DNA of 64,000 nt from Flectonema sp. DT1601 (GCA_964019425.1 OZ025801.1:248001-312000); one strand, 5' to 3'; numbered from the stretch's first letter, positions 41,632 to 51,535 are shown. Notes: generated by a model not told the origin, from the letters alone. Numbers and translations: made by a program.

Positions 41632-42134
41632 ATGATGAGAAGAGGATTACTCTCAATGGCGAGGAGGTACTGCACTGAGCCACTGCAGAATCCGCACGGA
41701 GCATTGGGTGAGTTACAAATGTTTGAAAAAAGGATGCCAAAATATTTTGAAGTTTTCCAAGATCATCTTCAGACGTATGTTCTTCTTCAATCACTTCGTT
41801 AGTTAAGAACCGAATTAGTTTTTCATTTTTTCTGTCTTCTAATTAATCATCACCAAACAGGTTTAATAGATTCTCATCAGACCCTCCTTGGGTTGTGAAT
41901 GAATTAGCTGAGGCTTGTCAAGCTACTCAAAGATACTATGTCGAGGATGCGATCAGACATTTCTTTGAAGACAGTCCAATGAACCTCGCCAACTACTACG
42001 CAGAAACGTACAGCTATCGCATAATAAAATCTGATAGAGTTATGAAGAATGGAATGCCAGCTCAGACGACTATTCTATTTGAGAGAGAAGACATCTCAGA
42101 AACTGATGAACCAGAAAGCGAAGAGCAGAAATAA
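41632..42134 (+). CDS. Small putative mitochondrial protein, two exons
   Basis: Exons 41632-41774 and 41861-42134 join in phase 2 (donor GTATGT, acceptor CACCAAACAG) to give 138 residues. The N-terminus MMRRGLLSMARRYCTE is Arg-rich, lacks acidic residues and looks like a mitochondrial presequence. The body is helical (ELAEACQATQRYYVEDAIRHFF) with an acidic end (ETDEPESEEQK). I do not recognise the family. The first exon would otherwise stop at 41801-41803, so splicing is required. A start at the second Met is equally possible. Confidence 0.72.
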
Positions 42135-42734
42135 TCATTCCATTATTTGAGACAACGAACTCTATTCTGATCAACAGTAAGTTGTGTAATATAATAACTG
42201 CTAGGACTCTCTAATCGAGTTCACTCAGTCGACAGCCGTCGCAAAGAAGGAATTAAATTTAAGGTGATAACCTGACGTGCTCAGTCATGTCTTTTCCAGT
42301 AAATTAGTTGTTGTTAAGATTTTTCGCGGTGATGGGAAGAAACATTAAAAAAAAAAAAAAAAAAAAAAAGCAAAACATAATCAAAAGTTACATCTCTGTA
42401 ACTTTGCTTTTCCCACTTGGTAACTTCCCAAATAGGTTTGTGGGTTTTTTTTGTTTTGTTTTTTCGAAACAAATAAATATATTTTATTTTTTTGTGATTG
42501 TAATAATTTTATTCAATTTATTCTTTTTTCAGGAAGACTAAAGCCACCACTATCTGTATTCAGGGAGTCATGAAAACGTAACCTAAGAAGTTCACGTGTT
42601 GTGTTGTATTATTATGAAAGACAGATCAGGGCTGGGTGTTATTTGTTTGATGTCCTTACGTTTGCCTCATAATTTTAACATCATCCCGTCAGTCAGAACC
42701 ACATCAAAAAAAAAAAAAAAAAAAAGGAAAGAAA
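42135..42734. other. Intergenic
   Basis: A poly-A run lies near 42345 and another ends just before the next start. No gene or repeat is recognised. Confidence 0.5.
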
Positions 42735-43493
42735 ATGAGTTCACGAATCTTCACTAGCAGAGGACTACTTTATTTCGTGGGAGGGACAATCTCATCATGG
42801 GGAGGATATAACTTCTATGCATATTTCGATTCAAAGAATTGGCCCAGAGTAGATGGAAGAATACTTGGAGTATATCCCTACTACGCTTGGTTAGGTGATG
42901 ATAAAGAAAGGTATCACGTCGATTATGAATACTCTTGGGAAGGAGAAACGCACATCGGTGTCACAGTTGAAACTGGAAGCGCGTGGGCATGGTGGATGGG
43001 AAATACCATGAGAGACACGATAGGAACAAATGAAATAAAAAAAGGAAGGATTCGTCCTGGAGGAAGAATTAAAGTCTTCGTAAATCCAAGCAAACCTCAC
43101 CAATGTGGTCTCTTCAGGACTGTTGACCCAAACAGAAATGGTTACATAACTGGAATTGGTGTTTCGTTATTTCCAATGGCGTGGATGCTTCCAAAGAATC
43201 ACAAACTCGAAATAGTCAGAAAGATACATTGGTATTACAAACGTAGAATAAGTTTCGACACTCGCAAGACTCGCGTTATCGATGTCATCTTTGATAGAAA
43301 TGCATCTGCTCCGGTCTTTCATAAAGAAGCGTCTTATAAAGCCAACACCGCAATCAGAAATAAACTTGGTCTCGATTCAGACAAATGGGATGCTGACGTC
43401 CAACAAAAACGTATCAACAGACTTAGAAAAGAGGCTGAGAAGGATGTTAAATCTCCAGAAGACATCATTCCACCAAAGATCAGCTCTGCTTAG
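42735..43493 (+). CDS. DUF3592-like membrane protein
   Basis: The protein has 252 residues. A hydrophobic N-terminal segment (about 10-28) is followed by NWPRVDGRILGV, then YHVDYEYSWEGETHIG, and GGRIKVFVNPSKPHQCGLF. This order (W..v.G.I, Y.Y...G..y.G, G..v.V..NP..P..s.L) is the DUF3592 pattern of small membrane-anchored beta domains. A second hydrophobic stretch (ITGIGVSLFPMAWML, about 138-152) is followed by a basic, charged C-terminal third not typical of the family. The biochemical role of DUF3592 is unknown. The start follows an A run and purine-rich leader. Confidence 0.68.
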   Translation: MSSRIFTSRGLLYFVGGTISSWGGYNFYAYFDSKNWPRVDGRILGVYPYYAWLGDDKERYHVDYEYSWEGETHIGVTVETGSAWAWWMGNTMRDTIGTNEIKKGRIRPGGRIKVFVNPSKPHQCGLFRTVDPNRNGYITGIGVSLFPMAWMLPKNHKLEIVRKIHWYYKRRISFDTRKTRVIDVIFDRNASAPVFHKEASYKANTAIRNKLGLDSDKWDADVQQKRINRLRKEAEKDVKSPEDIIPPKISSA

Positions 43494-43794
43494 CTACGCT
43501 ACTAGTCATGTGTACTATTATATATGTAGTGGGTAGTTAAATATCCGACTAGTTCGATTCCCGGTCGACAACAATTTGTAAACGATGATATCGTAAAACC
43601 ATGCGCCAAGCAAAATCTATTATTTTTATATTATCTTGAGAGAAGGGTTCATCGGCTTGGCTGGAATTTCAGAAGGGTGCTGCTGTGTTTGCCCCCTGTA
43701 CTCTGGTTTGTTGACCACTATTTTTTTAAATTATTTTTCAAAAAATTATTTTTATACACCAGGACTAATTATCAATAAATAGAAAAAAAGAGAA
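43494..43794. other. Intergenic
   Basis: AT-rich; a T-arm-like TTCGATTC near 43555 lacks the rest of a tRNA. Nothing else is recognised. Confidence 0.5.
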
Positions 43795-44475
43795 ATGAAA
43801 AATTGGGAGATCGAGTCAGTTCTACAGGAGTTAGACGGATTTGGTAAGAAACCAAAAATTGAACTTGAGCAATACGCGACACCAGCAGAGCTTGCTGCGC
43901 ATTTTATCAGCGTCGCTGAGAGAAGTTTTGGTGATATCGGAGGCAAGTGTGTATTGGATTTAGGATGTGGTGCCGGCATGTTATCGATAGCAGCAGCTCT
44001 TTCTGGAGCTGATCATGTTCTTGGTTGTGACATTGACTCTGATGCTTTACAAATTGCAAAGGGAAACGTTGAAGAACAAGAATTAGAAGACGTGATTGAC
44101 TTTATTAAAACAGACGTAGTCGGAAGACAAAATCGAGATGAGAAATTCCTTCCAGCGATAAGACAGAAGTTCGACACCGTACTAATGAATCCTCCATTTG
44201 GTGCAAATAAAGATCGACAAATGAAAGGAATCGATCTGTTCTTCCTCACTGTTGCCACTTCCATGATCACTGAAGATGGAGCTATTTACTCTCTTCATAA
44301 ATCAACAACAAGAGAACATATAGAGACAGTCATGTCTGAGAGAAACTTAGTAGCTGAAGCACTTGGTGAGTATAGATGGAATTTAGATAAAACTTATAAA
44401 TTTCATAAAAAATCAAACAAAGAAATTGCCGTAGACATGTGGAGGTTTACTAAAAAAAGAAAGAACCTGTCCTAA
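43795..44475 (+). CDS. METTL5: 18S rRNA m6A methyltransferase METTL5
   Basis: The protein has 226 residues, close to the family length. It shows the METTL5 signature order: LEQYATPAELAAHF, SAM-binding VLDLGCGAGMLSIAA, GCDIDSDAL, catalytic NPPFG (in VLMNPPFGANKD), IYSLHKSTTREHIE and KTYKFHKKS. METTL5 methylates one adenosine in 18S rRNA (human A1832, helix 44), working with the activator TRMT112. No TRMT112 gene is in the window. The protein is nuclear/nucleolar or cytosolic in known species. There are no introns. The start is the first Met, in an A-rich leader. Confidence 0.95.
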   Translation: MKNWEIESVLQELDGFGKKPKIELEQYATPAELAAHFISVAERSFGDIGGKCVLDLGCGAGMLSIAAALSGADHVLGCDIDSDALQIAKGNVEEQELEDVIDFIKTDVVGRQNRDEKFLPAIRQKFDTVLMNPPFGANKDRQMKGIDLFFLTVATSMITEDGAIYSLHKSTTREHIETVMSERNLVAEALGEYRWNLDKTYKFHKKSNKEIAVDMWRFTKKRKNLS

Positions 44476-44701
44476 TGTGCTCGCTACGACATACTTCATC
44501 ATCTTCCCTTCAAAAGGTGGACTGGGATAGCTCATTGTAGCTGATCTTTATTTGGTGTTTTTATATTTTATTATTATTATCGTTTTTGTTATGTTGTTGA
44601 GTTTGGTTTCGGTACAACAATTTCCTGGTTTATCAAATTAATTATTTCTCTCCCATCAGTTTATCTAATTATAACAACGAACAACTACCACCTGCTGGTA
44701 T

Positions 44702-47701
44702 GTGAGTATGTCCTCATCGAACCCACTCATTGAAGGCGATGTTGACATTGAGAAGCCAGGTGAGAATAAACGTAAAGTCGTAAAATTACAAACAAAACTC
44801 CCGGCAGAAATAAATAAAAATTCAGTTGTTCAATATCTTCGAAAGGATGTCGCGAAAACAAAACTTTATCGATCTCTTCCTCTGTACTTAATGTTTTTAG
44901 TGATAACATCCACGTCATTAGTTTTACAAAAAGAAGACGCTCCTACTGAATACTGGTTAAGTATGGGTGCGAGAGAAGTCTTGTTGGGACCAAAACAAAC
45001 CAATCAACTCTCTCAGTATGAGAACATAAACGGGATAAATGATTTCTATGAATGGCTTTATGCTCAAACCTCATCAACTTACATTGGAGGTAAGAGTAGC
45101 GAGCCTGTGACTGAATACTTATCCATTCGACAGTTTCGTGGAAAGTCATCCATGTGTCAGTCAGATCCTCAACTCTCAGTGTTATCACCTCATTCTAGAC
45201 TACAGTTTTCAGGAATCTGTCAGCTGAGCTACAGTGACAGCAGTCCTAACACACATCTATTCGGTCCTTCAAATCGGTTTGCTCCAAATAAAGATGTTCC
45301 TTTTCCGTTTAAGGCTCCTCCTTATCAGGGAGTCGTTGACAGCTATTCCGATTCCGACAACAGTTTTTCAATAAAAATAAAATCGAGATCAGAGGAGGAA
45401 GAACTAACGGCATACGTTCAAAGCAAAGCCAACAAAACAAATAACATTGAAACATGTGGGAATATCGCTTCTAATCAAGAGTGTGTTGATTCTCCTGTCT
45501 GTGGTTGGAATGGATTGTGTACAACAAAAAGAAGTGAATGTTCACTTCAAACTGATTCTTTGAATTGCACATCACGAAGCTGTCTTTGGTCAGAAATCAC
45601 AACTTCGTGTTATATGAATTGTATTTCTATGTCTCAAGATGATTGTTTATTAGCTGATGGCTGTGCATACAACGGGTCCTGCTACGATCCACGACCTCAG
45701 TCAGTTCAGGTTATTGATATGCTCCAATCGTCTAACTGGTTAGATCCTTATTCTAGGGCAGTCTCTGTTGATCTGTTGGAGTACAATACGCATAGTCAAT
45801 ACTTTTTGTTTACAACTTATTTTATTGAAGTGTTGCCTGTTGGGGTTTGGCTTCCGAAGATCAAATCTTACCCATTTAGAATACTAGCTCTGTACTCTCC
45901 AATAATGAAAGCTCTTTTCGCTCTTGATGTGTTAACTACTGTGTATATTGCTTGGACGGTGGTTTCAGTTTTTTTACAAATTCGACACAATGCTGAAGTT
46001 GGAAAAGTTAGTAACAGGACAGTTAAAGAAGCTGCTACTGAAGAACAACCAGAGTTGGTTGAAAAACATCAAAAATCATCAGCTGCTATTTCATTTTTAA
46101 AAAGATACTTGAACGCGATAACGTTCACTGTGATGTACGGAATATGTTTTAGTGTTGTATTTCTGATTGCTTTGGGATTAAAATGGTCCCTTTGGTCTGA
46201 CGGCATCGAATTAATAAACAGAAATTTCAACGACATTCCAACAGATGTCGCTGACGTAAAAGTTTGGAATGATATGGTGGATTACATAACTCTTTTTAAA
46301 ACTGAAAAAACGATGTACGCAACAGCTGTATTACTCGCATGGTTACGACTGTTTGAATACGTTCAATACAACGAAAGGCTCAACAGTTTAACTGAAACAA
46401 TCAGAATAGCAACCTCTTCTCTGATTGGACTCGCTATCATTTTCGGAATTATATTTGTGGGTTTTGTCTTCGCTGGGAATCTAGTGTACGGGTCTGACTT
46501 AGAGGAGTTTAGCACCCTTTTAAAGACTGCTGGATTCATGATGAGATTACTATTTTCAGCAGAGTTGGATTCATATGAAAAATTCAGATCTGTAGAACCG
46601 GAATGGTCAATCGTTTATTTCGGATTATTCTTTGCTTTGGCTTGGTTGGTACTTCTAAATATGGTTCTTGCGATCATCACTTCATCATTTAATATCGTAA
46701 AACAAAATGCAACAAAAGGAAAAGCACCCTCATGGTCACTACCAGCTGTAATGACAGATGTTAAAAAGTTTTTAAACAGATTTACGACCAGAACTCAGCC
46801 GTTTACGTTTTCAAACTCAATTAAACGAAAGAAACCAAAGACTGATGAAAATGAAGGAGGACAATTAGATAATTTAGTAGGAGATAATTACGTGGTTGAT
46901 AGAATTAAAGCAATTAGAATACTCGAAGAAAAATCATCATCAAACCTTAAAGCAACCAACACTAATTCATCTGACCCTGACGATGATAAAAAGAACTACA
47001 TAACGTTACCGGCATTGAACACGAAACTGTCTCATTTGCATCCGAGTGAGAATCGAAGGATATTTGTGAAGTGTGGGAATGATTCTGCGGGAACACAGCA
47101 GATGAGACAGAGCCAAAGAATAGCCGAATACATGTCTCTGAGATTCGAACACATTGAAGAAATCTTATCAAACCTAAGCACTCAAGTAGGTGATCAAGAA
47201 TATCAATTAAAGAGCAATAGTTCTGATATCTTATCAATGAAGGCCGATGCTCGTCAAGTTAAAGACGAAATAGGAATTGGTAAAGTTGAGACCATTCGTC
47301 AGACGGTAGACAATATCGATAATAATGTTTACGTAGTGCCAAAACAAGTTGGGAGTTATTTTAATCGAATTCTTGATAAGAAATTATCAAAATTACAAAG
47401 TGAAGTTAACCAACCAATCGATCACATGATTGACGACATGGCTTTCTTAATTGAACAAGTGTACTCACCGACATTGTTAAAGCCTCCGAAGCATTCTGCT
47501 TTCGATAAACATGTTCTTGTTAAACCAGAAAAGGTAGCCATCTTGTCGTCACCAAAAGCAAACCTTCAGCACACTAATCCGATTCATCAAGAGTTTTCTC
47601 CTTTACAAACTTCACTAAATAAAGTAACCCTCATTAAGGGTACTATTGATGTGAGTGATGGAAACAGTTCCAGTAGGGGAGAGATTACTTCACCAGTTTG
47701 A
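44702..47701 (+). CDS. PKD2: Polycystin-2-type TRP cation channel
   Basis: The intact single-exon gene encodes 999 residues. TM1 is at about 58-76 (LPLYLMFLVITSTSLVL), followed by a long polycystin (TOP) extracellular domain starting REVLLGP. Further segments are TM2 near 400, TM3 near 475, TM4 near 540, TM5 near 580 (LIGLAIIFGIIFVGFVFAGN), a pore region (GFMMRLLFSAELDSY) and TM6 near 645 (LLNMVLAIITSSFNIV). The cytoplasmic tail of about 335 residues has coiled-coil-like heptads. Polycystin-2 channels conduct Ca2+ and monovalent cations in cilia, ER or plasma membrane. Unusual is a Cys-rich insertion of about 90 residues (about 250-338, 12 or more Cys) in the ectodomain, with repeated C.....C.W...C units. 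Presence of PKD2 is compatible with, but does not prove, a flagellate stage. Confidence 0.9.
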   Translation: MSMSSSNPLIEGDVDIEKPGENKRKVVKLQTKLPAEINKNSVVQYLRKDVAKTKLYRSLPLYLMFLVITSTSLVLQKEDAPTEYWLSMGAREVLLGPKQTNQLSQYENINGINDFYEWLYAQTSSTYIGGKSSEPVTEYLSIRQFRGKSSMCQSDPQLSVLSPHSRLQFSGICQLSYSDSSPNTHLFGPSNRFAPNKDVPFPFKAPPYQGVVDSYSDSDNSFSIKIKSRSEEEELTAYVQSKANKTNNIETCGNIASNQECVDSPVCGWNGLCTTKRSECSLQTDSLNCTSRSCLWSEITTSCYMNCISMSQDDCLLADGCAYNGSCYDPRPQSVQVIDMLQSSNWLDPYSRAVSVDLLEYNTHSQYFLFTTYFIEVLPVGVWLPKIKSYPFRILALYSPIMKALFALDVLTTVYIAWTVVSVFLQIRHNAEVGKVSNRTVKEAATEEQPELVEKHQKSSAAISFLKRYLNAITFTVMYGICFSVVFLIALGLKWSLWSDGIELINRNFNDIPTDVADVKVWNDMVDYITLFKTEKTMYATAVLLAWLRLFEYVQYNERLNSLTETIRIATSSLIGLAIIFGIIFVGFVFAGNLVYGSDLEEFSTLLKTAGFMMRLLFSAELDSYEKFRSVEPEWSIVYFGLFFALAWLVLLNMVLAIITSSFNIVKQNATKGKAPSWSLPAVMTDVKKFLNRFTTRTQPFTFSNSIKRKKPKTDENEGGQLDNLVGDNYVVDRIKAIRILEEKSSSNLKATNTNSSDPDDDKKNYITLPALNTKLSHLHPSENRRIFVKCGNDSAGTQQMRQSQRIAEYMSLRFEHIEEILSNLSTQVGDQEYQLKSNSSDILSMKADARQVKDEIGIGKVETIRQTVDNIDNNVYVVPKQVGSYFNRILDKKLSKLQSEVNQPIDHMIDDMAFLIEQVYSPTLLKPPKHSAFDKHVLVKPEKVAILSSPKANLQHTNPIHQEFSPLQTSLNKVTLIKGTIDVSDGNSSSRGEITSPV

Positions 47702-48010
47702 AAAGATTCTAGACCTGAATCCGAAAAGAGTTGTGGTGCAAAATGCTGTTGTGGAGATCTGTTTTTGTGATCGATGTTTTTTTTTTTTTTTTTTTTAATT
47801 TATAAATCTGTAAAGGTCAAAAATAGAGAACTAATATATCTGTGATCTTTTAATAATCACAATTAACAACGGTAGACGGGGAAAAAAAGAAAAAAAAAAA
47901 AAAAAAAAGAGTTAACGACTTTTTGGATTCTTAATTGTGCTCAAAACGAGGGAATTCAAGCGGGACTCTCAAAACTTTCTCCCCCTTTTTTTTATTATGA
48001 ACATGAAACT

Positions 48011-48260
48011 TAAAGTAACTACATTCCAGTCCTGCAAACTGGAATGACTACTCAGTCTCAACATTTGACTGACTTACTTCAACCATAACTGATGAGAGAG
48101 AATAGAGATGGAATACTCTCGAAACTCATAGTTACTTTATTATGTTAAGTTACGCATCACCCTTAGTCACTGTATCTAAAACTGATGTTAAATTATCTTC
48201 ATGTTTTTATGATACAACACAGTTGTAATTTTCACAAAATCGAACATACAAACCCCCCCC
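48011..48260 (+). ncRNA. Structured R2 element with hammerhead-like core, copy 2
   Basis: Four stems can be drawn. The outer stem pairs TAAAGTAACT (48011-48020) with AGTTACTTTA (48130-48139). A hairpin pairs CATTCCAGT (48022-48030) with ACTGGAATG (48038-48046). A second pairs TCAGTC (48052) with GACTGA (48067). The hammerhead core is CTGATGA (48089-48095), GAGAG/CTCTC (48096, 48116) and GAAAC (48121). The following 130 bases share sequence with R2 copy 1 (GTTAAG.TA.GCATCACC, TAGTCACTGTATC). It may be a structured RNA or a small repeat element; activity is unproven. Confidence 0.4.
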
Positions 48261-48639
48261 CCCCCCCCCCCCTTTTTTTTTTTATAAATAAAGACTAAAC
48301 CTAACATATGTGAAGAAGAGACAACGCTGCGATGTTTGCGGCACCAAAATTGAATCTGCGCTTCACATCAAAAGAAGTGCGCAATGAATACCTTGTCCTC
48401 ATTACAATGTACTTTAGAATATTCTCGAAACGTTTTACTTTTTGTTTATAACAAAAGAGTGTGCTGCTTGTAGTGTGCTACGAACTGGCTATAACAAGAA
48501 CTGTTTTTTCTCTCTCTTTCTTTTAACTTTGTTTAAGTATAATTTGTAACGGACTACAGGGCATGGGACGCTCAATCTGATAATACGGTCCCTGAATTAC
48601 CACGACAACGTCTTTTAGTTAATAAGACAAACATATAAT

Positions 48640-49170
48640 TTCCCCTTTTTTATGTTTTCTTTTTTTCTAAACGTACCTTTTCTTTGATTAATAACTACAA
48701 ATACTTTTTCAGTCAAGTACTTGATATTAATTTTGTTTTTCATACCAAAAGTTGTTTCAAAGTTTCACCCCCCCATTTTTTTTTCTTTGGATTTTTTTTC
48801 CCAACGAAAAACACATATATTTACCTCTCTCTTCCCCCCTGAATCGTTATGTTGTTTATGATACAATACATTTGTATTTTACGTACAAACTCGAACAGTT
48901 AACCCCCCTGAATTATAATATAATATTTTTCAGTCAAGTACTTGATATTAATTTTGTTTTCTTTAATATCTAAAGTTGTTACTGTTTTTACATTGTCAAA
49001 GTTTCACCCCCTGAATTATACTACTTCTACGTCTTCTTATGGTTTTCTTTTATTCTAAGCGTGTCTTTTTTCCGATTAACAACCACAAAACTAAATATTC
49101 TTTTCACTCAGGAAGCTTTGATATTAATTTAGTATTAGTGCGGTCGTTACTTTGTCAAAGTCCCACCCCA
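48640..49170 (+). repeat. Three diverged copies of a repeat (about 100-135 bp)
   Basis: Copies lie at about 48640-48775, 48916-49015 and 49034-49170. Shared words are TTTTCAGTCAAGTACTTGAT followed by ATTAATTTTGTTTT in the first two (TTTGATATTAATTTAGTATT in the third), and GTCAAAGTTTCACCCC or GTCAAAGTCCCACCCC. The first and third also share the preceding GATTAA.AAC.ACAAA part. Confidence 0.8.
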
Positions 49171-49222
49171 ACGATTACGTTGTGTTATCACCTTTTGTTT
49201 TATAAAGGCTTGTCATGGAATT

Positions 49223-49278
49223 GTTTACACATAAAAAAAAAACAAAGTGTGAGAATAATTTAGTGACGTGATGCCCAT
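49223..49278 (+). repeat. Dispersed repeat R1, copy d (partial)
   Basis: ACAAAGTGTGAGAATAATTT then AGTGACGTGATGCCCATTTT corresponds to the 3' half of copy b. The 5' half is replaced by an A run. It is not near a gene start. Confidence 0.65.
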
Positions 49279-49392
49279 TTTTTTTTCATTCTTTTTTGAT
49301 ATTTAAGAAAACCAAAATGCAAAGTGATGTGCTTTGGCCTTGTTTTTTTTTCCTCTTTTTTTTTCTTTCTACGTTTGTTTCTTTTCTCTCTC

Positions 49393-49426
<34 letters not shown>

Positions 49427-49799
49427 TTATCGCAAAAAAAAAAAAAAAAAAAAAAAAAGAAAAACAATAACAGTGGTTCTGGATACTAATAATGACATTA
49501 TTTTTGTTATTGCACAAGTTGTGATCTTTTAATCAAAGATGTTTTTTAGCTAACTCCAAATCTTCTGTCATATTTACTCAGTTTGAACTTTATATTATAG
49601 TGCTGTTTTTTTGTTTCTTCTTCTACGTTTTTTGTTTAAAAAAATATCACCACCGGCTGTTCGTTATTATTATTTTGTTGATAGAGGTATCTCTGTGTGG
49701 GCAGTACCAGTTTGTGCCCACTGCAGGTCAGGAATTTCTTCGTTCCTGTACCCAATCATTACTTCTTGTATCTGTAACACTCAATAGTCACACTTTAGT

Positions 49800-50920
49800 A
49801 TAGCGTTAGTACAGAGGACACGGACCTGCTGTGAAGGGAACTTGAACTCGTTCAACTAATTAACGTGCGTTAATATAAGGCGCGCGAATTGACGTGTCTG
49901 AAGTTATGCTTTCCGAAGAGAGCGACCCGTAATGGTTGGGTTCTTAAGGTTCTCTGGATTAGTTGCTTGCTAATGCGAATACTGACATTTGTTTGATTTC
50001 CCCTTCCGGTGAAATTCTTTTTGGGTACAGGCACCGGAGAAAGCAAAAAAAAAAAATTCAAAATTCAAAATTTGATTTTGTTGTGGATTTCTCAGGTCCT
50101 CAACTTGCGTTCGTTTTCGGCCGTCTCGTACACGTGGTCTGGGTAGTCGTTGTACCCCCCGTGAGCTTCCTCGGAAGAAGTTTTGACTTCCGACTTCAAA
50201 AATAAAAGTACTCCCGACAAGAAGACATCGGAGGAGTACTTTGTTTTACATTCGCGCCTTAACGGGGTTGTGACTGTTACCCATTTAATGACCTGGTTAA
50301 ATGTGATATCTTATACTCTCTTTGATACAATTTATAAATTATTATTCCTCCTCAACTCGACGATTAGACAGGACATCTGACTGTGTTGTCGAGGAGGTGT
50401 GTTCGCATTCATTCTTTTGATTTGCCTGCAGAAAGTACTTAGTCAGAATCTGGTTATGAGTTTCTAGAAAAAAAACAAAACAAAAAACAAAAACTTCTTC
50501 TCATCACGGGTTTCGATAAAAGTATAAGTCGATCTCTAGCATCGATTCATTGTCGTTGTCTGAACTTTTGTTCACCCCCTTCTCATACTACGTGTCCCCC
50601 GAATGGTCTACAATCGGACAAAGTGGAAAAATCGTATCAACAAGGTGCACTAATAGTTTATAATTTTTTGTTTCTTCCTTCGACGTTCAGACGTCGAGGA
50701 GGATAATTTTTTTTTTGATTTTTTTTAAAAAAAATTATCTGTTTTACTTATTTACTTATTTATTTGTTATTCTTTTTTTTAATAATAATACAGCACTCCA
50801 GCTTTTTTTTTTTTCTTTTTCTGTTTGTTCCTCTCTTTGGTTGTGAAACCGAATGACTGGCGCCAAGTAAGCTACTTCAGAAGTTTTGGCTTCCCTGACT
50901 TCGATACATAAATACAATAC
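49800..50920 (+). rRNA. LSU rRNA domains IV-VI, strongly diverged (probable rDNA relic)
   Basis: Weak but collinear matches to the 3' half of LSU rRNA were read by eye. AAGGGAACTTGA and CTAATTAA lie near 49835-49865. GACCCGTAATGG and TTCTTAAGGT lie at about 49924-49950 (for CTCTTAAGGTAGCC), then GCTAATGCGAAT and GATTTCCCC (for CTAATTAGTGACGCGCATG and GAGATTCCC). GTTCACCCCCT lies at 50570 (for GTTCACCCACT), followed by ACGTG and GGTCTAC. CGCCAAGTAAGCTAC and TTTTGGCTTCCCTGA lie at 50860-50900 (for CGCGAAGCTACC and TTATGGCTGAACGCC). T and A runs interrupt it. Each match alone is modest; the shared strand and order are what support the call. Confidence 0.55.
50203..50243. repeat. Strong hairpin within LSU-like region
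   Basis: AAAGTACTCC pairs with GGAGTACTTT, with CGA/TCG inside. A second hairpin TCGGAAG/CTTCCGA lies just before it at 50171-50193. Retained stems could be leftovers of rRNA helices. Confidence 0.7.
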
Positions 50921-51233
50921 TTTTTTCTGTTTGTTCCTGTTTGTTTACCGCCATCATTGATTCGGATACCTAACTGTACAAAAGATTAAAGAGCTTTCCA
51001 GGGTAATTGTCTCTGTCCGCTTGATGCATTTCAAGGGACAATCATTCCTTCAAAAAGAGACGACTACGTCATCCGGGGCCGGTGGACATGGTCGACAGGA
51101 TCGTCACTGTGTTGCCACTTCAGTTCTCTGCATTCAGGTTGCGGAATGCTTCTTTTAATATTTCCCTTTTGGTTGCTTTACTTGTTTAGTACAACGACAG
51201 AGATCCTACTTTGGAAGTTTGTATTTTACCTTC

Positions 51234-51340
51234 TGGCCTCAAATCATGGTTACTGTTCACAACTGATGTCGTGGTTATCACGCAATAATATTGGTTAAGC
51301 GTGTTGTGTTTCTTTTTTTTTTCTTTTTTTTCTTCACCCT

Positions 51341-51375
<35 letters not shown>

Positions 51376-51535
51376 GCATCAGTAGAGCTGAATTCGAATC
51401 GATACCTGCGGCCACAAGTCGGGAAACAACTCGAAATTCGTCCCATACCGAGGTTTGCGGACCCCCAGGGTCACAGTCAGGTCAGAGCCAGATCATATAG
51501 GTTCGGTATATTTTGGGCCATAACCCCCTTTTTTT
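51234..51535 (+). rRNA. LSU rRNA 5'-end (domain I) fragment, diverged
   Basis: GGCCTCAAATCATGGTTACT matches the very start of eukaryotic LSU (GACCTCAAATCAGGTAGGAC). After an inserted T/C region, AGAGCTGAATTCGAATC, ACCTGCGGCC, AACAACTCGAAATTCG and TTTTGGGCCATAACC match AGCTCAAATTTGAAATC, ACCTTCGGTGCC, GAGTTGTAATTTG and TTTGGGGCCGTTCC in order. It lies about 310 bp downstream of the LSU 3'-end-like segment, as if a 3' end were joined to a 5' start. Confidence 0.55.

Larger units (their letters stand above)
47702..49680. other. Intergenic, several repeats, no gene
   Basis: It contains T and A runs, a run of about 20 C near 48255-48272, R2 copy 2, the three-copy repeat at 48640-49170 and R1 copy d. 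Bases 48540-48620 are more complex and unassigned; on the minus strand they faintly recall SSU sequence before CACACCGCC, too weakly to annotate. Confidence 0.55.

Noticed and set aside
43540-43580. tRNA T-arm-like TTCGATTC
   Set aside because: No matching acceptor, D or anticodon arms could be drawn.
48540-48620. Possible antisense SSU segment (CGTCCCATGCCCTGTAGTCC)
   Set aside because: A single short match; suggestive next to other fragments but too weak to annotate.
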